From Datisca glomerata (Eukaryota > Streptophyta > Magnoliopsida > Cucurbitales > Datiscaceae): a stretch of 64,000 bases of DNA. The notes under the pieces were generated by a model, which was not told the DNA's origin, searched no databases, and worked only from the letters and a program-made list of their open reading frames with translations. The position numbers and the translations under genes were made by a program. Shown here piece by piece: positions 23,424 to 37,144 of this stretch (position 1 is the first letter of the stretch; the number at the start of each line of letters is the position of its first letter). The stretch is taken from assembly GCA_003255025.1 (NCBI GenBank), contig QANY01000230.1, forward strand, positions 793,787 to 857,786. Reading direction: 5' to 3'.

Positions 23424-25094
23424 ACCTGTAGGTCTCTGAATAAGCTTCAATTTGATATCTTACAGGGCCCGTGGTTGCACCCGTGTCAAACGTTATGCCC
23501 TATGGAAGATGACATGTGCGTGCTGCGATACGTCTGTTACAACAATTCTAAAGTTGCACGGTCTGTGTATTTTGGATTCAAAACTAGGCTCGAATGGGTA
23601 AACCTGGCCTCACCTATACGTCTCTTAATAAGCTTGGATTTCATATCTTACAGGCCTTGGTGTTCCACCCATTCCAAAAGTTATGCCCTAGGGAAGTGGA
23701 CATGCACGTGCTACGATCCGTCTGTTACAGCAATTCTAAAGCTGCACAGTCAAGTTTTTTTTGAAACAAAACTAGGCTCTGACGAGTAAACCCTATCGCA
23801 CTTGTAGGTCTCTGAATAAGATTCAATTTGAAATCTTACAGAGCCCATGGTTTAACCCATGTCAAAAGTTATGCCCTACGGAAGTGGAAATGAACGTGCT
23901 GCGATTCGTCTGTTACAACAATTTTAAAGCTGCACAGTCAGTGCTTTTTGGATTCAAAACTAGGTTGTGAAGGGTAAGCCCTATCACCCCTGTAGGTCTC
24001 TAAATAAGCTTCAATTTGATATCGTACAGGACCCGTGGTTCCACCCATGTCAAACTTTATGCCCTACAGACGTTGACATGCGCGTGCTACGATCCGTCTG
24101 TTACAGCAATTCTAAAGCTGCACAGTACGTGTTTTTTGGAAACAAAACTAGGATCCGACACATAAACCCCATTGCACCTTTAGGTCACTAAATAAGCCCA
24201 TTGCATCTTACAAGGCCCGTGGTTCCACCCGTGTCAAATGTTACGCCCTATTGAACTGGACATATGAGTGCTATGTTCTGTCTGTTACATTAATTCAAAA
24301 GCTGCACCGTCTATATTTTTCACATAAAACTAGGCTTCGACAGGTAAATCCTTTCGCACTTGTAAGTCTCTTAATGTGCTTCAATTTGATATCGTACAGG
24401 ACGCGTGGTTCCACTCGTGTCAAACGTTATGCCCTACAGACATTGTCATGGGCGTGCTACGATCCGTCTGTTATAGAAATTCTAAACCTTCACTGTCCGT
24501 GTGTTTTGGAAACAAAACTAGGATCCGACGCATAAACCTTGTTGCTGCTGTAGGTCTCTGAATAAGCTTGGATTTGATATCTTACAGGCCCCGGTGTTCC
24601 ATCCATGCTAAAAGTTATGCCCTAAGGAATTGGACATGCACGTGCTACGACCAGTCTGTTACAGCAATTCTAAAGCTGCACAGTCCAATTTTTTTATGAC
24701 ACAAAACTAGGCTTTGATGAGTAAACCCTTTCGCCTTTGCAGGTCTTTGAATAAACTTCAATTTGATATCATACAGGGCCCGTGGTTTGACCCGAATCAA
24801 AAGTTATGCCCTACGGAAGTTGGCATGCGCGTGCAACGATTCGTCTGTTGTAGCAATTCTACAGCTGCATAGTCCATTTTTTTGGACAAAAAATTAGGCT
24901 CTGATGGGTAAACCATGTCGCACCTGTAGGTCTCTAAATAAGCTTCAATTTTATATCTTACAGGGCCTGTGGTTGAATCGGTGTCAAACGTTATGCCCTT
25001 CAGAAGTGGACATGCGCGTGCTACGATCCGTTTGTTACAACATTTTTAAAGCTGCACAGTCTGTGTTGTTTGGAGTCAAAACTAGGCTGGAATG

Positions 25095-25129
25095 GGTAAA
25101 CCTGGTCTCACCTATACGTCTCTTAATAA
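25095..25129 (+). repeat. 35-bp monomer remnant
   Basis: The same junction (TTAATAAG followed by GTAAACCC) as at 14810, 10.3 kb downstream in HOR copy 4. Confidence 0.88.
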
Positions 25130-25467
25130 GGTAAACCCTATCGCACCTGTGGGTCTTTCAATAAGATTCAATTTGCTATCTTACAGGCCCATGGTTCCAC
25201 CCGTGTCAAAAGTTATGCCCTACGGAAGTTGATAAGCACATGCTATGATCCGTCTGTTACAGCAATTCTAAAAAAGTATAGTCCATTTTGTTTTGACATA
25301 AAATGAGGCTCCGACAGGTAAACCCCATCTCTCCTGTAGGTCTCTGTATAAGCTTCAATTCGATATCTTATAGGGCCCGTTGTTCCACCTATGTCAATAG
25401 TTATGCCCTACGGAAGTGGACAAGCGCGTGATACGGTTGGTCTGTTACAGCAATTCTAAAGTTGCAC

Positions 25468-25490
25468 AGTCTGTGTCTCTTAATAAGCTT
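25468..25490 (+). repeat. ~60-bp deletion junction
   Basis: AGTCTGTGTCTCTTAATAAG, the same junction as 15158 without its later base change. Confidence 0.82.
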
Positions 25491-27822
25491 GGATTTTATA
25501 TCATAGAGGCCCCATGGTTCCACCCATGTCAAAAGTTATACTCTATAGAAGTGAACATGCGCGTGCTATGATCTGTGTGTTACAGCGATTCTAAAGTTGC
25601 ACAGTCCATCTTTTGGACTCAAAACTAGGCTCTGAGGGGTAAACCATGTCCCTCTTGTAGGTCTTTGAATAAGCTTCAATTTGATATCTTACAAGTCCCG
25701 TGGTTCCGCCCGAGTTAAAAGTTATGCCCTACAGAAGTGGGCATGCGCGTGCTACTATCTGTGTGTTACAGCAATTCTACAGCTGCATAGTCCATTTTTT
25801 TACACAAAACTAGGTTCTGACAGGTAAACCTTGTCGCACCTGTAGGTCTCTAAATAAGCTTCAATTTTATATCTTACAAGGCCCGTGGTTCCACTCGTGT
25901 GAAACTTTATGCCCTACAGAAGTGGACATGCACGTGGTGCGATCCGTCTCTTACAGCAATTTTAAAGCTGCACAGTGTGTGTTTTTTGAAGTCAAAACTA
26001 GGCTGGAATGGGTAAACATAGTCTCACCTATACGTCTCTTAATAAGCTTGGATTTCATATCTTACAGGCCCTGATGATCCACCCATGCCAAAAGTTATGC
26101 CCTACGGAAGTGGACATGCACGTGCTACGATCCGTCTGTTACAGCAATTCTAATGCTGCACATTCCAATTCTTTTTACACAAAACTGGGCTCTGACGGGT
26201 AAACCCTATCGCACCTGTAGGTCTTTAAATTAGATTTAATTTGAAATCTTATAGAGCCCATGGTTCAACCCGTGTCAAAAGTTATGCCCTACGGAAGTGG
26301 AAATGCACGTGCTGCGATCCGTCTGTTACATCAATTTTAAAGCTGCACAATCTATTTTTTGGATTCAAAACTAGGCTGCGACGGATAAACCCTATCGCCC
26401 TTGAAGTTCTCTGAATAAGCTTCAATTTGATATCATACAAAACACGTGGTTCCACCCGTGTCAAACGTTATGCCCTACAGACATTGACATGAGCATGCTA
26501 CGATCCGTCTGTTACAACAATTCTAAAGCTACCCAGTTCGTGTTTTTTGGAAACAAAACTAGGCTGCGATGGGTAAACCCTATTGCCCCTGTTGGTCTCT
26601 AAATAAGCTTTAATTTGATATCTTACATCAGCCCGTGGTTCCACCTATGTTAAAAGTTATGCTCTACAGATGTGGACTTGCGCGTGCTACGATCTGTCTG
26701 TTATAGCAATTCTAAAGCTGCGTAGTCCATTTTTTAAGACACAAAACTAGGCTCCGACAGGTAAACCCTATCGCCCCTTTAGGTCTCTGAATAAGTTTCA
26801 ATTTGATATCTTCAGGGCTCGTGGTTATATCAATGTCAAAAGTTAGGCCCTATAGAAGTGGACATGCGCGTGCTACGATCAGTTTATTACTGCACTTCTA
26901 AAGCTGCACAGTTCGTATTAATTTGGACACAAAACTGGACTGTGATGGGTAAACCCAGTCGCCCCCGTAGATCTCTACATAAGCTTTAATTTGATATCTT
27001 ACGAAGCCCGTGATTCCACCCGTGTCAAAATTTATGCCCTACAGAAGTGCACATGTGCGTGTTGCGATCCGTCTGTTACAGCAATTCTAAAGCTGCACAG
27101 TCTGTGTTTTTTGAGTCAAAACTAGGCTTGAATGGGTAAACCTTGTCTCACCTATACGTCTCTTAATAATCTTAGATATGATATCTTACAGGCCCCGGTG
27201 TTCGACCCATGCCAAAAGTTATGCGCTACGATCCTACAGCAATTCTAAAGCTGCACAGTCCAATTTTTTTTGAAACAAAACTAGCCTCCGACGGGTAAAC
27301 CCTATCACACCTGTAGGTCTCTAAATAAGCTTCAATTTGATATCGTACAAGACCTGTGGTTCCACCCATGTCAAACATTATGCCCTACAGACGTTGACAT
27401 GAGCATGCTACAGTTCATATTTTTTAGACACAAAACTAGGCTGTGATGGATAAACCTGGTCGCCCTTGTATGTCTCTCAATAAGGTTCAGTTTGATATCC
27501 TACAGGCCCCGTGGTTCCGCCCGTGTCAAAAGTTATGCCCAACAGAAGTGTACATACGGGTGCTAAGATCCGTCTGTTACAGCAATTCTATAGCTGCACA
27601 GTGTATTTTTTTTACACAAAACTAGGATGCGACGGGTTAATCCCGTCGCTTCTGTAGGTCTCTGAATTAGCTTCAATTTGATATCCTACAGGGCCCGTTG
27701 TTCCACCCGTGTCAAAAGTTATGTACTAAGGAAGTGGACATGCGCCTGCTGCGATCCGTCTTTTATAACAATTCTCAAGCTGCAAAGTCCGTATTTTTTA
27801 GAGTCAAAACTAGGCTAGAATA

Positions 27823-29104
27823 GGTTAACCTAGTCTCACCTATACGTCTCTTAGTAATCTTGGATTTGATATCTAACAGGCCCCGGTGTTCCATCCATGC
27901 CAAAAGTTATACCCTACGGAATTGGACATGCACGTGATACGATCCGTGTGTTACAGCAATTCTACAACAGTTAAACCCTATCGCACCTGTAGGTCTCTGA
28001 ATAAGATTTAGTTTGAAATCTTACAGGGCCCATGGTTTAACCCGTGTCAAAAGTTATGCCCTACGGAAGTGGAAATGCACATGCTGCGATCTGTCTGTTA
28101 CAGTAATTTTAAAGCTGCACAGTCTGTGTTTTTTGGATTCAAAAGTAGGTTGTGAAGGGTAAACCCTATCCCACCTGTAGGTCTTTGAATTATCTTTAAT
28201 TTGATATCGTACAGGACCCGTGGTTCCACCCATGTCAAACGTTATGCCCTACAGACGTTGACATGCGCGTGCTACGATCCGTCTATTACAGCAATTCTAA
28301 AGCTGCACAGTCTGTGTTTTTTGGAAACAAAACTAGGATCCAACACATAGGACCCGTTGCACTTGTAGGTCTCTTAATAAGCTTCAATTTGATATCTTAC
28401 AAGGCCTGTGGTTCCACCTGTGTCCAATGTTATGCCCTATTGAAATGGACATACGAGTGCTATGATCTGTCTGTTACAATAATTCAAAAGCTGCACCGTC
28501 TATTAATAAGCCTAGTTTTTTTTACACAAAACTAGGCTTCAACAGGTAAACCCTGTCGCTCTTGTAGGTCTCTTAAGAAGCTTCAATTTGATATCTTACA
28601 GAGCCCGTGGTTCCACCTATGTCAAAAGTTATGCTCGATGGAAGTGGACATGCGCGTGCTACGACCAGTCTGTTACAGCAATCAAGAACTTCAGAGTCCT
28701 TGTTTTTTGGAGAAAAAAACAAGACTGCGATTGATAAACCTTGTCTCCCTTGTAAGTCTCTCAATAAGGTTCAATTTGATATCTTACAGGGCCCGTGGTT
28801 CTGCCCGTGTAAAAAGTTATGCCCAATGGAAGTGTACATGGGCGTGCTACGATCCGTCTGTTAAAGCAATTCTACAGCAGCACAGTCTATTTTTTTTACA
28901 CAAAACTAGGCTGCGATGGGTAAACCCTGTCTTACGTGTAGTCTCTGAATAAGCTTCAACTTGATATCCTACAGGGCCTGTGGTTCCGCCTGTGTGAAAC
29001 GTTATGCCCTACGGAAGTGGACATGCACGTGCTACGATCCGTCTGTTACAGCAATTCTAAAGTTGCACAGTCCATATTTTTTAGCGGGAAACTAGGCTGG
29101 AATG
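27823..29104 (+). repeat. Seven-class series A-G (1282 bp)
   Basis: First of two adjacent series in HOR copy 4. Its A monomer lost about 52 bp at 27963 between CTA repeats. Members of E and F here are nearly full length. An extra T-rich stretch lies near 28510. Confidence 0.8.
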
Positions 29105-30251
29105 GGTTAACCTGGTCTCACCTATACTTCTCTTAATAAGCTTGGATTTGATATCTTACGGGCCCCGGTGTTCCATCCATGCCAAAAGTTATGCCCTAGG
29201 GAATTGGACATGCACGTGATACGATCTGTCTGTTACAGCAATTCTGAAGCTGTACAGTCCAATGTTTTTTTGAAGCGAAACTAGGCTCCAACATCTAAAC
29301 CCTATCGCACCAGTAGATCTCTCAATAAGATTCAATTTGAAATCTTACAGGGCACATGGTTCAACCCGTGTCAAAAGTTATGCCCTACGGAAGTCGAAAT
29401 GCACGTGCTGCGATCCGCCTGTTACAGCAATTTTAAAGCTGCACAGTTTATGTTTTTTGGATTCAAAACTAGGTTGTGATGGGTAAACCCTATCTCCCCT
29501 ATAGTTCTCTTAATATGCTTCAATTTGATATCATACAGGACCCGTGGTTCCTCCCATGTCCAACGTTATGCCCTATAGACGTTGTCATGCGCGTGCTACT
29601 ATCTGTCTGTAATAGAAATACTAAAGCTGCACAATCCTTGTTTTTTGGAAACAAAACTATGATCCGACGCATAAACCCCGTTGCACCAGTAGGTCTCTGA
29701 ATAAGTTTCAACTTGATATCTTCCAAGGCCCGTGATTCCACCCATGTCAAATGTTATGCCCTATTGAAGTGGACATGCCCGTGATATGATTTGTCTGTTA
29801 CACCAATTCAATAGCTGCACAGTCTAATTTTTTTACACAAAACTAGACTTCGACAAGTAAATCCTGTCGCCCTTGTAGGTCTCTTAATAAGCTTTAATTT
29901 GATATCTTACAAGGCCCGTGGTTCCACCAATGTCAAAAGTTATGCGCGTGCAAGCGACCAGTCTATTACAGCAATTCTAGAGCTTCACAGTCCGTGTTTT
30001 TTGTCTGTTACAACAATTCTACAGCTGAACAGTCTATTTTTTACACAAAACTAGGCTGCAATGGGCTAATCTGATCACACCTGTAGGTCTCTGAATAAGC
30101 TTCAATTTGATATTCTACAGGGCCCGTGGTTCCACCCGTGTCAAACGTTATGTCCTACGGAAGTGGACATGCGCGTGCTGTGATGCGTCTGTTACAGCAA
30201 TTCTAAAGCTGCACAGTCCGTGTTTTTTAGAGTCAAAACTAGGCTGGAATG
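29105..30251 (+). repeat. Seven-class series A-G (1147 bp, deleted)
   Basis: Second adjacent series in HOR copy 4. It lost about 20 bp of E at 29944 and about 170 bp across E and F at 30004, where the T-run is joined to GTCTGTTACAAC. Confidence 0.78.
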
Positions 30252-31918
30252 GATTAACCTGGTCTCACTTATACGTCTCTGTATAAGTTTGGATTTGATA
30301 TCTTACAGGCCCCGGTGTTCCATCCATGCCAAAAGTTATGCCCTACAGAATTGGACACGGACGTGATACGATTCGTCTGTTACAGCAAGTTTAAAGCTGC
30401 GCAGGGCCCATTGATCCACCCGTCTGTAAAGTTATGCAATACGGAAGTGGAGATGCGCGTGTACGATCCGTCTGTTACAGCAATTCTATAGCAGCATAGT
30501 CCATTTTGTTTTGACACAAAACAAGGCTCCGACTGGTACAATCTGTCTCCTCTATAGGTCTCTGAATAAGCTTTAATTCGATATCTTATAGGGCCTGTGG
30601 TTCCACCTATATCGATAGTAATGCCCTACGTAAGTGGACATGCGCGTGCGTTGCACAGTCTGTGTTTTTTGGAGGTAAAGCTAGGCTGGAGAGGCTAAAC
30701 CTGGTCTCACCTATAGGTCTCTTAATAATCTTGGATTTGATATCATACAGGCCCCGTGGATCCACCCATGTCAAAAGTTATACCCTACAAAAGTGCACAT
30801 GCGCGTGCTACGAGCCGTCTGTTACAGCAATTTTAAAGCTACACAGTCTGATTTTTGGACACAATACTAGGCTCCGAATAGTAAACCCAATCGTAGTTGT
30901 AGTTCTCTGAATAAGATTCAATTTGAAATCTTACAGGGACCATGGTTCAATCCGTGTCAAAATTTATACCCTACAGAAGTGGAAATGCACGTGCTGCGAT
31001 CCATCTATTACAGCAATTTTAAAGCTGCATAGTTTGTGTTTTGAGACGAATCAAAGCTTTGACTGGTAAACACTGTCGTCCCTATAGATCTCTAAATAAG
31101 CTTTAATTTAATATCTTATAGGGCCCGTGGTTCCACGTATGTCAATAGTTATGTCCTACGGAAGTGGACATGCGCGTGCTACGGTCGGTCTGTTACAGCA
31201 ATTTTGAAGTTGCACACTCCGTGTTTTTTGGAGGTAAAAGTAGGCTAGAATGGGTAAACCTGGTCTCACCTGTAGGTCTCTTAATAATCTTGGATTGTAT
31301 ATCATACAGGCCTCGTGGTTCCACCCATGTCAAAAGTTATGCCCGACAGAAGTGGACATGCGCGTGCTACAAGCTGTCTGCTACAGCAATTTTAAAGCTA
31401 CACAGACCATTTTTTGGACACAAAACTAGGCTCTGACTAGTAAACCCTATCGCACTTGTAGGTCTCTGAATAAGATTCAATTTGAAATCTTACAGGGTCC
31501 ATGGTTCAACCCATGTCAAAAGTTATGCCCTACGGAAGTGGAAATAAACGTGCTGCGATCCATCTATTACAGTAATTTTAAAGCTGCACAGTCTGTGTTT
31601 TTTAGACTCAAAACTAGACTTTGATGGGTAAACCCTATCTCCCCTATAGGTCTCTGAATAAGCTTCAATTTGATATCATACAGGACCCATGGTTCCACCC
31701 GTGTCAAAAGCTATGCCCTACGGAAGTGGACATGCGCGTGCTACTATCCGTCTGTTATAGCAATTCTAAAGCAGCATAGTCCATTTTGTTTTGACACAAA
31801 ATAAGGCTCTGAGAGGTACACCCTGTCTCCCCTGTAGGTCTCTAAATAAGCTTCAATTTCATATCTTATAGGGCCCGTGGTTCCACCCATGTCAATAGTT
31901 ATGCCCTATGGAAGTGCT

Positions 31919-31988
31919 ATGTCTCTCATGTAGGTCTCTTAATAAGCTTCAATTTGATGTCTGTATATGCTTCAATTTGATATCTTCA
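31919..31988 (+). repeat. Short composite monomer
   Basis: Same structure, with a further 12-bp loss just upstream between GTG repeats (GGAAGTG joined to CTATG). Confidence 0.85.
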
Positions 31989-34900
31989 GGGCCCGTGGTT
32001 CCACCCGTGTCAAAGGTTATGCCCTATGGAAGTGGACATGTCCGTGCTATGATCGGTCTGTTACAACAATTCTAAATTTACACAATCTATGTTTTTTGGA
32101 GGCAAAACTAGGCTGGAATGGGTAAACCTGGTCCCACATATAGGTCTCTTAATAAGATAGGATTTGATATCTTACAGGCCTCGTAGTTCCACCCATGTCA
32201 AAAGTTATGCCCTACGGAAGTGGACATGCGCGTGCTACGGTCGGTCTGTTACAACAATTCTAAAGTTGCACACTCCGTGATTTTTGGAGGTAAAACTAGG
32301 CTGGAATGGGTAAACCCAGTCTCACCTGTAGGTCTCTTAATAAGCTTGGATTGTATATCATACAGGCCTCGCGGTTCCACCCATGTCAAAAGTTATGCTA
32401 CGATCCGTCTGTTACAGCAATTTTAAAGATGCATAGTCCGTTTTTTGGACACAAAATTAGGCTCTGACGGGTAAACCTGATCGCACATGTAGGTCTCTGA
32501 ATAAGATTCAATTTGAAATCTTACAGGGCCCATGGTTCAACCCGTGTCAAAATTTATACAATACAGAAGGAGAAATGCACGTACTGTGATACGTCTTTTA
32601 CAAAAATTTTAAAGCTGAAGAGTCTGTGTTTTTTGGATTCAAAACTAGGCTGCGACGGGTATGCCCTATCACCCCTGTAGGTGTTGAATAAGCTTCAATT
32701 TGATATAATAAAGGACTCATGGTTCCACCCGTGTAAAAAGTTATGCCCTATGAAAGTGGACATGCGCGTGATACTATCCGTCTGTTACAGCAATTCCAAA
32801 GCAGCATAGTCCATTTTGTTTTGACACAAAACAAGGCTCCGATAGGTAAACCCTATCTCCCCTCTAGGTCTCTGAATAAGCTTCAATTTGATATCTTATA
32901 GGGCCCATGGTTCCACCTATGTCAATAGTTATGCCCTACGGAATTGACATGCGCGTGCTACGGTCGGTCTGTTCTAGCAATTCTAAAGTTGCACACTTCG
33001 TGTTTTTTGGAGGTAAAACTAGGCTGGAATGGGTTCACCTCATCTTACCTATAGGTCTCTTAATATGCTTGGATTTGATATCATACAGGCCTCGTGGTTA
33101 CACCCATGTCAAAAGTTATGCCCTGCAGAAGTGGACATACGCGTGCTATGATCTGTCTTTTACAGCAATTTTAAACCTGCACAGTCCATTTTTTGGACAC
33201 AAAACTAGGCCCCCAAGGGTAAATCCTGTGGCCATTGTAGGTCTTTGAATAAGCTTCAATTTGATATCTTACAGGGCCCGTTGTTCAGCCTGAGTCAAAA
33301 GTTATGCCCTACGGAAGTGGAAATGCACGTGCTGCGATTCGTCTGTTACAACAATTTTAAAGCTGCACAGTCTATTTTTTGGATTCAAAACTAGGCTGCA
33401 ATGGATAAACCCTATCGCCCTTGTAGGTCTCTAAATAAGCTTCAATTTGATATCGTACAGGACGCGTGGTTCCACCCGTGTCAAACGTTATGCCCTACAG
33501 ACGTTGACATGCGCGTGCTACGATCCGTCTGATACGGCAATTCTAAAGCTACCCAGTCCGTGTTTTTTGGAAACAAAACTAGGCTACGATGCGTAAACCC
33601 TGTTGCCCCTGTTGGTCTCTGAATAAGCTTTAATTTGATATTTTACATCAGCCCGTGGTTCCACCTATGTTAAAAGTTATGCTCTACTGAAGTGGACTTG
33701 CACGTGCTACGATCTATCTGTTACAGCAATTCTAAAGCTGTGTAGTCCATTTTTTAAGACACAAAACTAGGCTCCGACAGGTAAACCCTATCGCCCCTTT
33801 AGGTCTTCGAATAAGGGTCAATTTGATATCTTCAGGGCTCGTGGTTCCATCCGTGTCAAAAGTTACGCCCTACAGAAGTGGACATGCGCGTGCTACGATC
33901 AGTTAGTTACTGCACTTCTAAAGCTGTACAGTTCGTATTAATTTGGACACAAAACTGGGCTGTGATGGGTAAACCTAGTCGCCCCCGTAGTTCTCTAAAT
34001 AAGCTTTAATTTGATATCTTACGAAGCCTGTGATTCCACCCGTGTCAAAAGTTATGCCCTACAGAAGTGGACATGTGCGTGTTGCGATCCGTCTGTTACA
34101 GTAATTCTAAAGCTGCACAGTTTGTGTTTTTTGGAGTCAAAACTAGGCTTGAATGGGTAAACCTTGTCTCACCTATACGTCTCTTAATAATCTTAGATAT
34201 GATATCTTACAGGCCCCGGTGTTCGACCCATGCCAAAAGTTATGCCCTACGGAAGTGGACATGCACGCGCTACGATCTGTCTGTTACAGCAATTCTAAAG
34301 CTGCACAGTCCATTTTTTTTTTGAAACAAAACTAGACTCCGACGGGTAAACCCTATCGCCCCTGTAGGTCTCTAAATAAGCTTCAATTTGATATCGTACA
34401 GGACCCGTGGTTCCACCCGTGTCAAATGTTACGCCCAACAGACGTTGGCATGCGCATGCTACGATCCGTCTGTTATAGCAATTTAAAAGCTGCACCATCC
34501 TTTTTTTTACACAAAACTAGGCACCGACAGGAAAACCCTATCGCCCTTGTAGTTCCCTTAATAGGCTTCAATTTGATATCTTACAGGGCCCATTGTTCCA
34601 CCAATGTCAAAAGTTATGCTCTATGCAATTGGAGATGCGCGTGCTACGACCAGTGTGTTACAGAAATTCAAGAGCTTCACATTTCGTGTTTTTTGGACAC
34701 CAAACTTGGCTGCGATGGATAAACCTTGTTGACCTTGTATGTCTCTCAATAAGGTTCAGTTTGATATCTTACAGGCCTCGTGGTTCCATCCATACCAAAA
34801 GTTATGCTCTACGGAATTGGACATGCACGTGATACGATCCGTCTGTTACAGCAATTCTAAAGCTGCACAGTCCAATTTTTTTTTTGGACACAAAACTAGG

Positions 34901-36030
34901 CTACAATAGTTAAACCCTATCGCACCTTTAGGTCTCTGAATAAGATTCAGTTTGAAAATTTACACGGCCCATGGTTTAACTCGTGTAAAAAGTTATGCCC
35001 TACGGAAGAGGAAATGCACATGCTGTGATCCGTCTGTTACAGTAATTTTAAAGCTACACAGTCTGTGTGTTTTGGATTCAAAAGTAGGTTGTGACGGTTA
35101 AACCCTATCGCTCATGTAGGTCTCCGAATTATCTTCAATTTGATATCATACAGGACCTGTGGTTCCACCCATGTCAAACGTTATGCCCTATAGACGTTGA
35201 CATGCGCGTGCTACGATCCGTCTATTTCAGCAATTCTAAAGCTGCACAGTCTGTGTTTTTTGGAAACAAAACTAGGATCTGACACATAAACCCCATTGCA
35301 CCTGTAGGTCTCTAAATAAGCTTCAATTTGATATCTTACAAGGCCCATGGTTCCACCTGTGTCCAATGTTATGCCCTATTGAAGTGGACATACGAGTGCT
35401 ATGATCTGTCTCTTACAGTAATTCAAAAGCTGCACCGTCTGTATTTTAAACAAAACTAGGCTTCAACAGGTAAACCCTGTCGCACTTGTAGGTCTCTTAA
35501 TAAGCTTCAATTTGATATCTTACAGAACCCGTGGTTCCTCCTATGTCAAAAGTTATGCTCGATGGAAGTGGACATGCGCGTGCTACGACCAGTCTGTTAC
35601 AGCAATTCTAGAACTTCAGAGTCCCTATTTTTTGGACAGTATACTAGACTGTGATTGATAAACCTTGCGTCCCCTATATGTCTCTCAATAAGGTTTAATT
35701 TGATATCTTACAGGGCCCGTGGTTCTACCCGTGTAAAACGTTATGCCCAATGGAAGTGTACATGGGCGTGCTACGATCCGTTTGTTACAACAATTCTATA
35801 GCTGCACAGTCTATTTTTTTTACACAAAACTAGGCTGCAATGGGTAAACCCTGTTGCACCTGTAGGTCTCTGAATAAGCTTCAATTTGATATCCTACAGG
35901 GCCTGTGGTTCCGCCTATGTCAAAAGTTATGCCCTACGGAAGTGGACATGCGCATGCTGCGATCCGTCTGTTACAGCAATTCTAAAGCTGCACAGTCTGT
36001 ATTTTTTAGAGTCAAAACTAGGCTGGAATA

Positions 36031-37144
36031 GGTTAACCTGGTCTCACCTATACGTCTCTTAATAAGCTTGGATTTGATATCTTACAGGCCCCGGTGTTCC
36101 ATCCATGCCAAACGTTATGCCCTATGGAATTGGACTTGCACGTGATACGATCTGTCTGTTACAACAATTCTTAAGCTACACAGTCCAATTTTTTTTTGAA
36201 GCGAAACTAGGCTCCAACGTCTAAACCCTATCACACCAGTAGGTCTCTAAATAAGATTCAATATGAAATCTTACAGGGCCCATGGGCATGTTCCACCCAT
36301 GTCAAATGTTATGCCCTACAGACGTTGACATGCGCGTGCTACGATCCGTCTGTTACAGCAATTCTAAAGCTGCACAGTCCGTGTTTTTTGAAAACAAAAC
36401 TAGGATCCGACGCATAAACCCCGTTGCACCTGTAGGTCGCTGAATAAGTTGCAAGGCTCGTGGTTCCACCCACGTCAAATGTTATGCCCTATTGAAGTGG
36501 ACATACCCGTGATATGATCCGTCTGTTACAGCAATTCAATAGCTGCACAGTCTATTTTTTTACACAAAACTAGGCTTCGATAGATAAACCCTCTCGCCCT
36601 TGTAGGTCTCTCAATAAAATTCAATTTGATATCTTACAGGGCCCGTGGTTCCACCCATGTCAAAAGTTATGCTCTATGGAAGTGGACATGCGCGTGCAAG
36701 CGACAAGTCTGTTACAACAATTCTAGAGCTTCACAGTCCCTATTTTTTGGAGACAAAACTAGGCTGCGATGGATAAACCTTGTCGCACCTGTAAGTCTCT
36801 CAACAAGATTCAATTTGATATCTTACAGGGCCCATGGTTCCGCCCGTGTAAAAATTTATGCCCAACGGAAGTGTACATGCGCGTGCTACGATCCGTCTGT
36901 TACAACAATTTTACAGCTGAACAGTCTATTTTTTTACACAAAACTAGGTTGTGATGGGTAAATCTGATCACACCTGTAGCTTTCTGAATAAGCTTCAATT
37001 TGATATCCAACAGGGCCCGTGGTTCCTCCCGTGTCAAACGTTATGCCCTACGAAAGTGGACAAGCACGTGCTGTGATTTGTCTGTTACAACAATTTTAAA
37101 GCTGCACAGTCCATGTTTTTTAGAGTCAAAACTAGGCTGGAATG
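36031..37144 (+). repeat. Seven-class series, B/C fused (1114 bp)
   Basis: About one monomer is missing at 36285-36300: CAGGGCCCATGG of class B runs into GCATG and then the TTCCACCCATGTC of class C. The rest follows A to G. Confidence 0.78.

Larger units (their letters stand above)
21408..30649 (+). repeat. HOR copy 4 (9242 bp)
   Basis: It follows copy 3 closely (same landmark order; TTATACAATACAG at 22570, GGTGTTGAATAA at 22700, the 35-bp remnant at 25095, the ~60-bp deletion at 25476). Unique to it is the micro-inversion at 23341-23423. Further breaks: a ~28-bp loss at 21625, a truncated monomer near 27217 (GCGCTACGATCC), a join at 27415, a ~52-bp loss at 27963, a ~20-bp loss at 29944, a ~170-bp loss at 30004, and a join at 30401. 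It carries two consecutive class series (27823-30251). Confidence 0.8.

Noticed and set aside
26250..26290. Pol III B-box match (GGTTCAACCC) in class B monomers, with a downstream T-run, suggesting a tRNA-derived SINE origin
   Set aside because: No acceptable A box is found at the right distance (TAGGTCTCTGAATA fails at key positions) and no T-arm stem forms around the motif. A ten-base degenerate match in one class is not enough.
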